A DNA stretch of 53,779 nt from positions 31,252 through 85,030 of the forward strand of contig SZWC01001199.1 in NCBI GenBank assembly GCA_023375785.1, given 5' to 3'. The DNA comes from Penium margaritaceum (taxonomy: Eukaryota; Streptophyta; Zygnematophyceae; Desmidiales; Peniaceae). This document shows positions 40,437 to 52,110 of the stretch, one piece after another. A program made the position numbers and the translations under genes. Numbering within the stretch: position 1 is the stretch's first letter; each line of letters begins with the position of its first letter. The notes beneath the pieces are model-generated. The model ran no database searches. It had not been told where the DNA came from and saw nothing but the letters and a program-made list of their open reading frames with translations.

Positions 40437-41380
40437 CTAGGCCAGCACATTCATGGTGAAGGCAATGCCTGGCCATGTGGAATTAGCGAGGAACACAAAT
40501 GACCCAATGACATGATGACAAGCAGTCACGTCCACACCCACACCAATTATGTCAGTGTCAGAAGCTTTCAGCTTGATTTGGTCGTCTGGGGTCATGGGTG
40601 TTGGGACATTAGGCACAGTTGGTAAAAGGCCCTCAAAGCGCTCAGCCAATGTCTTCACGCAGACTGCCTGATGTACACACAGAACACCATGGGTGTGATC
40701 GCGCTCGATCTCCATGCCCAAAAGTACCTATGCATGTCCAAGGTCTTTCATTTCATAGGTGCATTGCAGCAGATCCTTCACTTGCTAGACAGCGATGAGC
40801 TTAGGTAATGCGATGAGCATATCATCCATGTAGACAAGCACGGTGACAAGAGTGGTACTAACTGGGGTGAAGAAGAGGGCTGGATGGACGGCGCGGTGCA
40901 CCAGGCCACCCTTTGAGAGGGTGTAGCTGATCTCCGAGTTCCATCACCTAGGTGTCTGTTTCAGGTCATATAGTGCCTTTGTGGTTGTCAAACACGACCC
41001 GCGCCATCTTCGAAGCCAAGGGGCTTGACCATTTAGAGCTCCTTGCCATTAAGAGTGCCATGCAAGAAGGCACTGCTCATGTGCATCTGGTAGAGCTTTC
41101 AACCATGATGTGCCACCATGCGAAGAGTGTGCAACTAGAGGTGAAATAGCCATCTGGCTCAATGATCTGGTCAAAGGGCACTCCCTGTACCTCTGCAAAG
41201 CCCTTTGCTATGAGCCGGACTTTGTACTTGTTGAGCTTGCTGTCTGGATTCCTCGTTTGATGGAAAACTCAGTTGGTCTTAATGGCTTTGCAGCTTGGGG
41301 GCAACTTGACCAAATTCGTGTACAGCATGTTCATCGATGGCAGCCAGCTCCTCCTTGCAAGTAGCATCCCACTTGGCAAT
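40437..41380 (-). pseudogene. Element G reverse transcriptase
   Basis: CKEELAAIDEHAVHEFGQVA marks the start near 41370. HMSSAFLHGTLNGKEL, a YMDD box at 40821-40832 (VTVLVYMDDMLIAL), MKDLGHA, LLGMEIERDHTHGVLCVHQA and VIGSFVFLANSTWPGIAFTM follow. Several frameshifts. YMDD is an accepted RT catalytic variant, so the active site itself is kept. Confidence 0.83.
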
Positions 41381-42571
41381 GTCAGGAGTGGCCCTGGTCT
41401 CATAGAGGCTATGTACTTCGGCTACCTGCAAGAAAAGGCCTGGCTTTCAATAGACAAGTTGTACCAAGGCCCGGTGATGCAAAAGACAACTAGAAAGAGA
41501 CAGCACGTCGATGCTCCTGAAAGATCAGGACATTACCCAATGCGGATCCAAGTTGAAGGTCCATTGTTATGAAAACAAGGGAGTCAGATCCAAGGCCTTT
41601 GTCTTTACATCCTCAATCACCACATTGTGAGAAGGGGATGTGAGACGGAGGGTACTGGTCAGGGGTAGCCAGGTGATTACAGGATGCATGCTTCGTGGAG
41701 GAGCTAGGGTGCGTGGACGAAGACGACCACCAGTAGTGCGTGAGTATGTCAGAACAACACTAGATGAGTAGACGTGCCGGGCTCAAGAAGGCAAAGACAA
41801 GGAGTTCCACCAGAGTGACTGAATAAAGAGCCCAAAAATCGCTGAACTGGTCCACTGAGTTAACGACCAGAGTGATAGGCTATATCACCAGGGTAGCAGA
41901 ATTAGGGGCCGAACAAGTGGAATGAGTCGCATGGTCAATGGAGTCACCGGCCAAAGAGGTGGAATCAGTCTCCTGGTTGGCGGAGTCAATAGCCAAAGAT
42001 GTGGACTCGGTTGCGTGGTTAGTAGCCACACAAAAAAAAGACTCTGGTATGGCGGGCGTGGCCGATGTGTGTGGACATGTAGGCGATCAGTAGAACTAGG
42101 GACTCTATACACTGACAGATATGGAGTAACGTCACTTACCGATACATAATCTTCCCCATACTTTGGTGGCGACATGCCCGGAAGGGTCCTAGCATGGATG
42201 AAAGGGAGATCAAGTGAAAGAGGCTCCTCAAAGAACAATTCATCATGCGACTCAATGATGCGGTGCCGAACAGGGTATGGGAACCTTCAAGCCTGCGAGT
42301 GAGACACCACGGGGAGCCAGACGCTGGGGACACAATCACACACCCACACATGAAAAAGATACGTGTTCTGTCCACATCAATAGTAGTAGGGGGTGACTGG
42401 ACGGGGCCAAGGACTGTGGAGAATTCTGTTCCAAACCCAGATCATGTACGACATGGCCTCGACAAAGAAGCTCCTAGAGAGACCTGACTCAATACGTTTA
42501 CTCCGAACTACATCAGCCATGGTGCACAGAAACACGATTCTGTTCCAGTGTGTAGGACGTGGTGATCTAAT
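41381..42571 (-). pseudogene. Element G integrase C-terminus and linker
   Basis: From N leftward the minus strand reads MADVVRSKRIESGLSRSFF, EAMSYMIWVWNRILHSPW, then degraded CVFLG-type sequence. A Pro/Ser-rich linker (41880-42240) includes repeated short units of the type TPPTRRLIPPLWPVTPLTMR. The catalytic Glu region (NGVAERxN) lies just at the N insertion and is eroded. Confidence 0.75.
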
Positions 42572-43156
42572 TGATAACATTCTGCATATCTTTGTATGTA
42601 TGTGTCCTCGGGTGTGCAGTGCATGAGGATTCGGCGGTCAGTGGTGATCGACATTGATTGCGGAGACACGCATTTGGAAAGCCTATCAAGTGGTTGCACA
42701 ACCCTCTTGTCTCACACACTCCGCTGGCTGTCGACCCTTGCCTGCCCCCCCTGGAAAACCTACTCCTTTTCTTGAGAACCATGAGCCCTAATGTGCTCGC
42801 TGTGATGCCAGACCTAGAATAGACCATGGCTTGCATGTTTTTCAGGTCTACTGTAGGATTTCTAACATCCTGCCTAGGAAGGCCGACTATGTGACTTCGC
42901 AGGTGCCATAGCACCTTTTTTTTACACAGAGCGAGTTCTCCCTCACACTCTGTCACACCTGTCGGCCATCGAGGGGCACTCGCCAGCCGACGGGTGAGGC
43001 TCGACTAGCAAGTCTCATCCATAACAAGGGGTAATCTTGTTTCTCAGGGACTTGTCGCGACAATGGCTTGTCGTCCTAGGATTCTGGAGCTAGCTTGCTC
43101 CACACTTCACCAAACGAAGTACCGTTGGTCTCATTTGATTTGCAACGCGATTCACA
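42572..43156 (+). repeat. Element N 5' LTR
   Basis: TGATAACATTC to GATTCACA. Matches 48177-48754, including CTATCAAGTGGTTGCAC, AAGGCCGACTATGTGACTTC and GGAGCTAGCTTGCTCCACAC, the last a short inverted repeat (GGAGCTAGC / GCTTGCTCC). Confidence 0.9.
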
Positions 43157-43168
43157 TGACATCATAGT
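43157..43168 (+). promoter_or_regulatory. Element N degenerate PBS (tRNA-iMet 3' end type)
   Basis: TGACATCATAGT begins directly after the LTR. Its first 11 bases match TGGTATCAGAG at 8 positions. Position supports the call more than sequence does. Confidence 0.5.
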
Positions 43169-43623
43169 AATCTTTTGGGCCTGAAAGGTGCAAGAGCCGA
43201 CCGTAGGAGCTGAAGAATGGGGCGGCCGCCAATTGGATGCCACGTCAGCTAGGGTTGGCCGGCTAGAGCAGGTCGGCGAGGGCTCTCTGAGGCGTTGACC
43301 TGGGCCTAAGGGGGCGCATGAGCCCTAGCAAGGCCTCGCACATGTGGCAGGATCTTGGGACAAAGTACCGCCAACGAAGGAAGGCCCAACATCTCTTTAA
43401 GGACCTCCCCAAGGTGCCCAACCGCAACTCTAGGAGTGGGCAAAGGGTCTTGGGGGACGGGATCGTTCTTGTAGGGTCCTAGGACGCCTCTAGAGGCTTC
43501 CCTATAGAGCTTAGGGCTCTCGGCAGAAGAATGGGCCGAAAGTGGGCCTGACGAATTGCTGCCAAAACTTCCTTGGGCCTCCCTAGCACAAGCCATAGCT
43601 AGAGAGACAAAAGGAACCATCCT
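43169..43623 (+). other. Element N untranslated leader
   Basis: About 450 bases between PBS and gag, GC-rich. I see no gene and no notable repeat. Confidence 0.5.
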
Positions 43624-44980
43624 TTGAGCACCATAAGTGAGGTAGATGGGACAAATGGAGGTGTCGACGGTGTCGCCAATGCCGGAGGTACCGGTAGCGG
43701 GGATAGCTCTCCTAATGTCACTCTTACCACTGCCGCCATGGCGCAACTGGGACTGGGCCAGAATGAACTCTCACCACCACAGTTGGGGATGAGGGATTGC
43801 CTTGCATGGCGTGACCTTTTCTTGTCCTGGATTGTAGAGCATGGATTGGAGGAACTGTACACCTGCCTGCCTCTAGATTCAACAACAGACCTCATGCTAC
43901 TGCGAGGTGAGGATCCCTCTCATCCACACAATGGTGCAACACGAACGGATGACGCTTGGCGTCAACTGTCCACACGTTAAGAAGAGCACGGAATGACCCT
44001 TGCAGTGACACTCAAAGATCACCTCCGCAATCTCTATCCTAAACCAGGCATGTCAGTTGCTGAGTTTCATGATGAAGCCATGGATATTCATCAATGAATA
44101 TTGGATCTGGATGCCTCGTGCTCTATCCTTGAGTGGCTGGACGTGGTGTTGCTCCATTTTGGTAAGCAGTACAAAGAGTTCTGGTGTGACCTACTGTGTT
44201 GCCCTCCAGCCGTTGAGATTGAGCTCATTGACGGCGTCTCTGTCTTCAAAGAGCAACGCAACTACGAAGACATTTTGAAGGGTGAGACATGAGACATGAC
44301 TGATGTGCCACCGACAGCGTATGCACACCAGGACTCCTCTTCCACTAATGCAGCAGCAATCCAGACCCCATTCACCTGACTTGGTGGATCCTCTAGTGGA
44401 GGTCGTGGCTGGTCTGGTGGCAGTAGTCGCAGTCGTGGACGCAGTCATGGGAGTCAGAGGTGCAGCTACTACAATCAGATTGGGAACTTTTGGCGTAGGC
44501 TTACTTCTCTCTAGTGACAGATGAAAAAGAAACAGCAGCAGCCGTAGACACAGCAGCAGCAGCAGACACAGTAGCAATAGAGACATATACAGCAGTAGCA
44601 TCGGCCACTGTAGCAGTTTCCCGCAATGCAACACTTTGGTGGACATGGGCCACCTGGGCTACACCCCTATCACCCTGTAGTGGCAGCCACCTTTGGACTG
44701 CCGCCTCAGCATCAGCTTCAGCCGCAACCGTTGTAGAAGATGCCCCCACAGCCTGGACTCCATGGGCTGCCTGTGCACTACGTGCCACCGTTTGCAACGA
44801 ATCCCGTGCCAGCTCCAGTGTGGGCCCAGCACGTGTGCAACGATATGGAAACTACACACACTGCTGAAATGCAGGAGGCTACTCTCACCACCTTCCCTCT
44901 AGAGACAAGTGTAGCATCCCAGCCATGTCCGCACCTTGGGCACAGGCACATCACCAAATTGCACATCTTGTCCATGCATG
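43624..44980 (+). pseudogene. Element N gag
   Basis: ATG at 43624 starts an acidic/Gly-rich N-terminus, then LAWRDLFLSWIVEHGLEELY and LMLLRGEDPSHP. After a TAA at 43978: LKDHLRNLYPKPGMSVAEFH and VVLLHFGKQYKEFWCDLL, a capsid-like helical part. Near 44457-44505 the sequence CSYYNQIGNFWRRL is a knuckle relic with three of four ligands replaced. A Gln-rich tract (44530-44600) follows in which several CAG codons now read TAG, then a Pro/His-rich tail. Confidence 0.75.
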
Positions 44981-45570
44981 AGTGGTTCTTTGATACTGTA
45001 GCGTCACATCACATGTCACCTCATCATCCATTGTTTGTGTCCTTGTATGTGACACATGATGTGAAGGGTGTGCGGACGCGCTCAGGAGAGGTGCTAAGGA
45101 TTGAAGACATTGGGACTGTCGCATTGCAAGCACTGGGTGGGGGGAGGGGGTCATGTGGCTGACTGGAGTTTTGAATGTCCCTCGGCTGAAGGTAAACCTA
45201 TTGTCAGGGAGGCAGTTGGATCGCCAATTGGGCATGTTAATGCTGATGCAAGCAGAAGAGTGCATGCTGTTTGATGCACACGGTGCACTCCTGGCTGATG
45301 GACCTTTGCATTCTGACATGTTGTACCGCCTAACCCTCTTCCCTGCATTGCCCTCCAACCATGCACAGACCCACATGATGATCAAAACAGACCCAAAACA
45401 CACTGATCTCATCCACCGAAGACTGGCCCACATCAATACTGAACTGGTCACCAATCGTTTGATGTACCAACCGGCACATGGACTGAGCCCTAATGACTAT
45501 CCTCACAGCCTAAAAGCGTCTGCTTGTCTGAACTGTGAGGAAAGAAAGGCGCACCAACAGGGCTTTCTTT
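44981..45570 (+). pseudogene. Element N protease and GAG-pre-integrase
   Basis: WFFDTVASHHMSP is the aspartic protease site with Gly of DTGA changed to Val. SGEVLRIEDIGTVAL and VLNVPRLKVNLLSGRQL follow. A stop at about 45160 and a frame change separate them. GAG-pre-integrase is present as DLIHRRLAHINTELVTNRLM and ACLNCEERKAHQQGF near 45408-45562. Confidence 0.82.
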
Positions 45571-46540
45571 TCTCACAGCATGTCACTGAGGTACCGCTTG
45601 AGTTGGTGCATGCTAGCTTGACTGGACCCATGCTGGTCCCCTCAGTCCAGTATGCGTCACTGTATGCCTTGACACTGACAGACAACTACCGTTGCTGGGC
45701 TTTATTTCTCAAAGCCAAAGCGGATGCACAACGGCCAATCATGGAATAGATTCCCCTTGCTCAGCGACAGACTGGTTGCTCTCTACGCATCCTTCATACA
45801 AACAGGGATGGGGAATTCCTAGGCCCACTTGAAACAGACTTGACAACCAGAGGCAATTTCCATCAAACTACGGCACCTTACACACCTCAACAAAATGGGG
45901 TGGCCGAGAGATGGCACAGAATGTTAGGCGATGCTCTGCATACTCCACTAGCTGAGTCTGGTCTGACCTTTGGATTCTGGGAGGAAGCTGTCAAGTACAT
46001 TACCTGGGTATGGAACATGATCCCTCACAGGCCCCTATCCAGGACCATCACTCCCTGGGAGAGATGGTTCAAGCAGAAGGCAGATGTACGCCCTGCACGG
46101 GCATGGAGAACAATGGCTTGTGTGTGGTTTGCTGACCCACAACGCAACCACAAGTTTATTCCACGGGGTAGATGGTGTGTCTTTGTTGAATTCTCTCATG
46201 CCTCGAAGGCATGAAGGTTTTGGGACCCTGTGCAACATGTGTTCGTTGAAACTCGAGATGCCTCCTTCCTAGAACACATGCCATACAAGGTATTCAAAGG
46301 ACTCGAACATGTACATGTACTTACCGTCCCAGAACAATACCCTGAGTATATAAGTGTACCCATTTTTGTTCCCACAACAGAACCAAAGGTTACACTACCG
46401 TCCAGAGAGCACCAGGTCACCGGCCAGGTCACACCGGCCCCTACCAACTCACTCACACCGGCTGATCATCCAAGCACCAGTGCAGACTCCTCAGGGTCCC
46501 CACCTAACCCCACAGTAAACCAATCGCGCTCAGCATGATT
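45571..46540 (+). pseudogene. Element N integrase
   Basis: ELVHASLTGPMLVPSV has Ser where the first catalytic Asp is expected. RILHTNRDGEFLGPL has Asn for the second Asp. PYTPQQNGVAERWHRML keeps the Glu. KYITWVWNMIPHRPLSRTIT, CVFVEFSHASKA and ETRDASFLEHM complete it, then a Pro/Ser/Thr linker ends at TGA near 46538. Stops occur at 45747 and 46212. Confidence 0.85.
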
Positions 46541-46599
46541 CAGTCCATCGCTCAAAACGGAACGTGACTAGCGTGGACTACAGATAGTTCTACCGCACA

Positions 46600-47570
46600 G
46601 CCGGTTCCACACAGTTCTATCCATCCAGAGCCTCTCACTGTCGAAGAGGCAAGGGGGTGCTCTGTTGCAGCAAAGTGGGAAAAGACAATGATCAACAAGC
46701 TGAATTCTCTTCTTGAGCATGAATTCTATCAACTGGTGCCTCTCCCTGGATGTAAAGCCGTTAACTTAAAGTGGGTGTTCAAAATAAAAAACACTGTATA
46801 GAGCTTGCTTGAGAAGTACAAGGCTCGACTGAAAGCCAAGGGTTTCCACCAGATACCAAGGCAAGAATTTACACAAACGTATGTCCCAGTGGGTAAGTAC
46901 ACGTCAGGTCGCGTCCTGGTAGGCATTGCAGCACACAAGGCCTGGGAAATACACCAAATGGATGTTAAGAATACTTTTCCGAAAGAACCACTGGAAGAGG
47001 AGATTTATGTGGAACAACCACCAAGATTCAGAGATGGGACAGATAGAGTCTGGCTTCAACTAAAGGCACTGTATGGACTGAAACAGGCACCATGGTGTTG
47101 GAACAAGGAAATCAGCCGAGCACTGGAACTTGAAGGGTTTTTGCAAAGTCTGTCTGATCCCTCCTTGTTCATCCGCATTGTGAATGGCATTCCACTTGCT
47201 CTTCTTGTGTATGTGGATGACTTACTGGTTCTTATGTCCACTCTTTCCCTTGTCCAAGAAACAGAGAACTGCTCACTATGCACTACTGCATGAATGACAT
47301 AGGAGAGGAGCACAACTTCCTAGGCATGACCATCATGCACAACAGAGGTACACGCACACTGACATTACACCAGGGATTGCTCATAGCACATCTGACAGAA
47401 CGGTTCTCTCACCTCGTGCAACATCTCCCCACACAGCATTCACCGATGAGTCCAGACATATGTGGATACCTCCTTGGCCTTCACACCACTGACTATGGAC
47501 CTGACACAGATCCCACACTGCACAGACAGATCACTGGCAGCCTCACCTACCTTTCCTCCACCACTTGACC
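46600..47570 (+). pseudogene. Element N reverse transcriptase
   Basis: VNLKWVFKIKN-like sequence, a TAG near 46799, YKARLKAKGFHQIPRQEF, YVPVGKYTSGRVLVGIAAHK, HQMDVKNTFPKEPLEEEIYV and LKALYGLKQAPWCWN, with YVDD at 47210-47221 (LALLVYVDDLLVLM). A frameshift near 47260 leads to NDIGEEHNFLGMTIMHNRG and RQITGSLTYLSSTT. Active-site Asp pair is intact. Confidence 0.88.
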
Positions 47571-48140
47571 GAATACTGCCTGTGTAGTAAACACTCTCGC
47601 CCAATTCAGCCAGCAACCGCGTAGTGCACATCAACAGGCTTTGCTAAAACTTCTACATTATGTGTTTGAAACTGCATCCATGTGCCCCATCTTCTCCCCT
47701 GGTACTAGTCCCTTGCTCGACGTGTATTGTGACAGTAACTATGAATGGGACAGAAATTCACACGGTCAGAGAGGGCATGTCTTTTGTCTATGGGGAATCA
47801 CTGTGTCATGGTGCAGTGCCAAACAGTCATGTGTGGCACGTAGTATGGCTGAAGCAAAATGTATGACCTTGGGAGAAACTACGTGCGAAGCAACTTGGCT
47901 GTGACAGTTGATGGGGGAACTGCACATGATTAGGAGGGTTCTACTGCATGTCACATCACGGTAAATGACAACTAACTATACCCACGCACCAAACACATAG
48001 GGGTTGAACAACACTTTGTCCGAGAATCAGTGAAAGCAGGGATTTTCCATGTGTGCGAGGTGCCTGGAACTGAGCAACTTGCAGATGCCCTCACTACGGC
48101 ACTTCCTTCCTCCTCCCTTTCCTCTCAGTTCCATCTTCTC
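47571..48140 (+). pseudogene. Element N RNase H
   Basis: NTLAQFSQQPRSAHQQALLK, LLDVYCDSNYEWDRNSHGQR, GITVSWCSAKQSCVARSMAE, AKCMTLGETTCEATWL then a TGA near 47902. Later pieces (RTKHIGVEQHFVRE-type, 47985-48030) are in other frames. The conserved Glu of AEAEY has become Lys. Confidence 0.83.
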
Positions 48141-48165
48141 GGCTGCATGTATGCAACACCCTCGG

Positions 48166-48176
48166 CCAAGGAGGCA
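48166..48176 (+). promoter_or_regulatory. Element N polypurine tract
   Basis: CCAAGGAGGCA precedes TGATAAC of the 3' LTR. Confidence 0.6.
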
Positions 48177-48754
48177 TGATAACTCTCTGTATGTATTTGT
48201 GCATGCGTATCCTTGGGTGTGTAGTGCATGAGGATTCAGCGGTCGATGGTCATCCACATTGATCACGGAGACATGCGCTTGCTAGGCCTATCAAGTGGTT
48301 GCACCACCCTCTTGTCTCACACACTCCGACGGCCGTCGCCCCTTGCCTACCCCCGCTGGAAAACCTAGTTTTTTCCTTGAGAACTATGCGTCATAATGTG
48401 TTTTCTGTGATGCGAGACCTATATTAGACCATGCATTGCATGTTTTGCAGGTCTACAGTAGGATTTTTAACATCTGGCCTAGAAAGGCCGACTATGTGAC
48501 TTCGTAGATACCATCGCGTTTTTTGTGGGCAGAGGACGAGTTCGCTCTCGCACCCTATCGAGCACCGGTGAGCGCCACTCCCGGCCAATGGGAGAGACTC
48601 GACCAGCGAGTATCACCCGTAACAAAGGGCAACCTTGTTATTCAGGGACTCGTAGAAGAAACGGCTTGTCGCCCTAGGGTTTTGGAGCTAGCTTGCTCCA
48701 CACGTAACCAAAGGAAGTGCCGTTGGTCTCATTTGATTTGTAACAAGATTCTCG
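48177..48754 (+). repeat. Element N 3' LTR
   Basis: TGATAACTCTC to GATTCTCG, followed by the target duplication CTAAT at 48755-48759. Confidence 0.9.
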
Positions 48755-49178
48755 CTAATGTTCAACACCCCGATATTTGCCATAAACTCACCACCCTCGT
48801 CAAAAAGGAAGTGGCAAAGGGGAGAATCACACCATTACTATGTAGCAAGGAGCCAATTATTAATTGAAGTCGGCGCATCGCTCCCGTCGTGGGAGAAAGA
48901 CTACCAGAATCTTCTTTGCGGCATTGACCCCATGGTTGTCGGAGTGCATGCAGTCATGCGGTTGACACAAAGATTTGATACCAAAAGTAGCAAACAGATG
49001 GGAAGCTTGGCCCAATAGGCCAAAACTGTAGTACTTGCGGGTTTGTGATCCTCGATTCATCCCATCCGCTACCCCACAGGCCAAGACTTGTTCAAGCCAT
49101 TTTGCACAAAAAGCACTAGAATTTCTCCCATGGAAATGGACCAGCCCTTGGTGTCCACTATGAGTCTTAAGCCCCAGC
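48755..49178 (-). pseudogene. Element G 5' leader/gag remnant fused to integrase
   Basis: Read on the minus strand from the PBS, a short leader with short frames (CMHSDNHGVNAAKKILVVFL) passes directly into FDEGGEFMANIGVLN at about 48820-48764, the second-Asp region of copia integrase. Roughly 2 kb of gag, protease and integrase N-terminus expected between these points is missing, so G lost it before or after insertion. Confidence 0.65.
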
Positions 49179-49190
49179 GCTCCGATACAA
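49179..49190 (-). promoter_or_regulatory. Element G PBS (tRNA-iMet 3' end type)
   Basis: On the minus strand TTGTATCGGAGC matches TGGTATCAGAGC at 10 of 12 positions and adjoins the LTR end. Confidence 0.65.
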
Positions 49191-49844
49191 AAATGGAAAC
49201 GATGATGTGCTAGTTTGGACAGGACAGTTGTCTACCATCTCACGCACTTGGACTAAAGCATGTGGCCTAGTGTGTCCAGACTTGGCACGTGAGCACTGCT
49301 GGCTGCTCAGCTATGAGAGGGAAAACTTGCACTTAAGACTTAGTTCCAGAGATACACCTGAAAATGAGTTACAACTGAGTCACCAGCAAGAATGAGGTGT
49401 GGTCTGAGACTCCTCCCACACCAACATAGGCCCTCATCTTTGTGAGGCTTGCTACTCATTCCACCAGCCAATCAGGAAACTCCACTAATTTCTGGCCAGT
49501 GAGATTTCCTCAATGAGCCCTGACTGCAAGTCCCAACCTGAGTGTCATCTATTATTCTTGAAAATGGACCATACCAAAACATGCACGTTGTGAACGTAGT
49601 TGTGCAGTCAGAATCAGCCAGAAATTTCACAGAGCAAATTCATGGCTGCCTCAACCTAGGCAAACAGTCAACTATGACTGTCGGGGACATGAGTCTTGGC
49701 GGGTGCTATTGATGGAATGGACTGCGCACTGCTACCAAGTGGGAGACTCTACGGAATGATATAGGAGCAACTTCAACCACAGAGTTGTAGTGCCTCTGTA
49801 TTCTGTGCACAGGGAGGCGTCGGGAAAAGGCACACACGCCAACA
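49191..49844 (-). repeat. LTR shared by G (5') and O (3')
   Basis: About 654 bp, collinear with 38907-39654. On the minus strand it starts TGTTGGCG, preceded by CAGGGGGAG (a PPT), and ends next to the G PBS. An LTR with a PPT on one side and a PBS on the other joins two internal regions, as in a tandem array. Confidence 0.75.
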
Positions 49845-49853
49845 CTCCCCCTG
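49845..49853 (-). promoter_or_regulatory. Element O polypurine tract
   Basis: On the minus strand CAGGGGGAG lies immediately before TGTTGGCG. Confidence 0.7.
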
Positions 49854-49859
49854 TGTGGC

Positions 49860-52110
49860 AGAGCCCGATAACACAATAAATGCTGATAGCTATGTATAAC
49901 ATACTCCCTGAAAAGAGAGCACGTTACCCCCATGGTTACATACACGTGCATAGCAACATCAAGGGTGACAACGATGCTGATGGGACATACACGCACGTAG
50001 CCTCATCCCTCAGCATCGTTGACACCATCTTCGTCGTCATCGCTGTCGCAGTCGTCACTACAGTCGTCACCTACTAATGTGACTAGTGCAGCACTAAGGG
50101 CCTCCTCTAACAGCATCACCTGTTGTATTCCTGCCAGCTGCTGAGTTGCACATTGCCACGCAGACTTTGTAGCGTCAAATCATTTGTAGACGTGTGTACA
50201 GATCGTCGAGCTATGCTATGACTGCTGGCCGGATGGCTACATCTACGGCATGCAGGCAGTCAGTCGTGAAACAAACCTGATGGTAGACCTCGATCGTGTG
50301 CGCATCGGCACAATCCACATGTTGTTGCGGCCTCATCGCCTAGTCACGTAGGTCAGCCGTTGAATCATTTGTTGCTTGGCCACCAGTTGCTGGTAGAGCG
50401 TCAACACCAGAAAATGCGTCGGAATCTGTTGCGTCTACATCTATTGGAGGTGCTACTACAGAGTTACCGGCTTCTACTGATACACCTGTCACTTGACCGT
50501 CAATTGCTGGCCGGGCGTTGCCATTCGTCGGTGAATCTGCCTCTGCGACATCGTTGCCATCTTTGGGAGCCCGTACAATGTCCTAGGGCTCCTCCCAAGC
50601 CCTGGTGGGTAACCAATCATTTACCTGTTGCTGACCGTCCGCCCGAGCCCGTCGTGCATCCTGTGGAGACCACTCAGCTGCCTTAAGAAATGTGTGCACA
50701 TCCTTCACGCACTCCTCAGCAGCCTGTTGTGCTAGAACATCCGCAATGTAGCAACGGTTGCGGGCCTCCCAGATCTCGATCATGAGATCCTGCACGTGTG
50801 CCTCTACTCAAGCCAGGACTGTCATCTTCCTCGTCGACCGCAAAGTACAGGCGCTCGGGTACGAGAACTATAGCTCGAATGCTTGTAGTTGTGTTCACGG
50901 CTGGAACCGCCATGGTGATAACGATGCCGGTCAGGGCAGCCATGAGCTGGAGGTCCCCAGCTAGCTCTACATCTCCACGGTAGCTGCACCTATACGGGTG
51001 ACTATTGTAGGCTCATCAAATGTCATGGAAACAACCGTCACTCTGCTGTTAGTAATGTCAACCACTATAATGGCAGCTCCTACATAGGCCACTGCTACTG
51101 AGGCATCCATAGATATCGCCTCTTCCACCTATCAAAGGAGGTCGGACCGCCTCCACACTACACTATGTAACGTCCACTCAGTACCCTTCAGGCGTGTGTG
51201 CAGATCCTCGACATCTACTGCCGCTGCCCGACAACCTACATTGTCTGCAGTGCTCCAACGTGTGCTCACGGCACGGACCTCAGGTACTATATGTGCTTGT
51301 CCGCACGTGCCACTCCATCCTCCTGGTCACTAAGCACAGAGTGTAGACGCTCGAGTGCATAGACTGCCTCATAATCTGGTGCATGAGCTACTGCTGGTGC
51401 AGTACCTCCACAAATACTTGCGTCAATGTCACCGGCCGTAGATGAAGTGCTTGCCATCTTGACCACACCTGCCTTTCCTGATGGCCCCTCAGCATCTATA
51501 CCCATAATGGCTACTGCTACGATAGCGTCTACCCCTACAGAGGCCGCATCGGTTGCTACAAGGGTGATAGCCAACCTGGTCTCTGCACCAACAAGGGCAT
51601 CCACTACCGGCATCCTGTCTGTCGTGGTAGCCACTGTTAGTGCTACTATCACGACGTCAGTGCCCGCCAACAGCCTACTGCCTGAAGATCTGGTCCAAGG
51701 GCGTCAGCTGTCACCGCCACTGCTACTACTGTCTTGTCCATTGATACTGCTAATCCTACCACACTGGTCACGATCAGTGCAACGTTAACTCCAATCTCTA
51801 GCTCCATTTCCATCTCTGTGTTAGCCTCTAACTCTGCTTCGGATCACTTGTCCGCCTCCAACTTTGTGTCGGACCACTCTTCGTATGACTCGCCCTCACT
51901 GAGAGCACCGGTTCGTGTAGCACCGTCCATTGCATCCCTCTTGCACTCTTCGGCGGTCGTTGGCTGACACTCCATCCCTCTTCGACCGACATACTGGCAG
52001 AAGCTGAGAAGGGATGCTGTACCAACCCTGCATCCGGGGACGAGGGAGTCAGCACCGCGGTAACGTCTTCCACCGTTGCTACTGCCTCCTGGGCATGTCT
52101 CGCCAAACAT
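49860..52110 (-). pseudogene. Element O tandem-repeat and C-terminal protein region
   Basis: Three units about 500 bp apart (near 50190, 50690 and 51190) share a helix-like signature: VEDLHTRLKGTEWTL, VKDVHTFLKAAEWSP and LDDLYTRLQ. Each is preceded by acidic/Leu-rich sequence (ALERLHSVLSDQED in one unit, FAVDEEDDSPGL in another) and separated by Ala/Val/Thr-rich tracts. The last frame ends with an acidic tail (DDCSDDCDSDDDEDGVNDAE) near 50010-50070. Broken by shifts and stops. No known family. Confidence 0.55.

Larger units (their letters stand above)
42572..48754 (+). mobile_element. Element N: Ty1/copia retrotransposon
   Basis: LTRs 42572-43156 (585 bp) and 48177-48754 (578 bp), both starting TGATAAC, are flanked by a perfect target duplication CTAAT (42567-42571 and 48755-48759). 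Full gag, protease, integrase, RT and RNase H order on the plus strand, with stops and frameshifts. N is inserted in the integrase of element G, whose GGEF motif lies on the right side and whose C-terminal part lies on the left. Confidence 0.93.
38907..49850 (-). mobile_element. Element G: reverse-strand copia element, interrupted by N
   Basis: On the minus strand the order from right to left is LTR (49191-49844), PBS (49179-49190), a short leader/gag remnant, integrase, [element N at 42572-48754], integrase end, RT, RNase H, PPT, LTR (38907-39654). Most of gag and protease are absent, because only about 340 bases lie between PBS and the GGEF part of integrase. The right LTR is shared with element O. 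Confidence 0.8.

Noticed and set aside
48523..48867. 114-codon plus-strand frame across the N LTR end
   Set aside because: It straddles the LTR/TSD junction and runs antisense to the G integrase remnant, so it is chance.
51426..51967. Plus-strand Ala/Thr/Ser-rich frames in the O interior
   Set aside because: Low-complexity antisense of the minus-strand repeat protein. The knuckle and PPT orientation place coding on minus.
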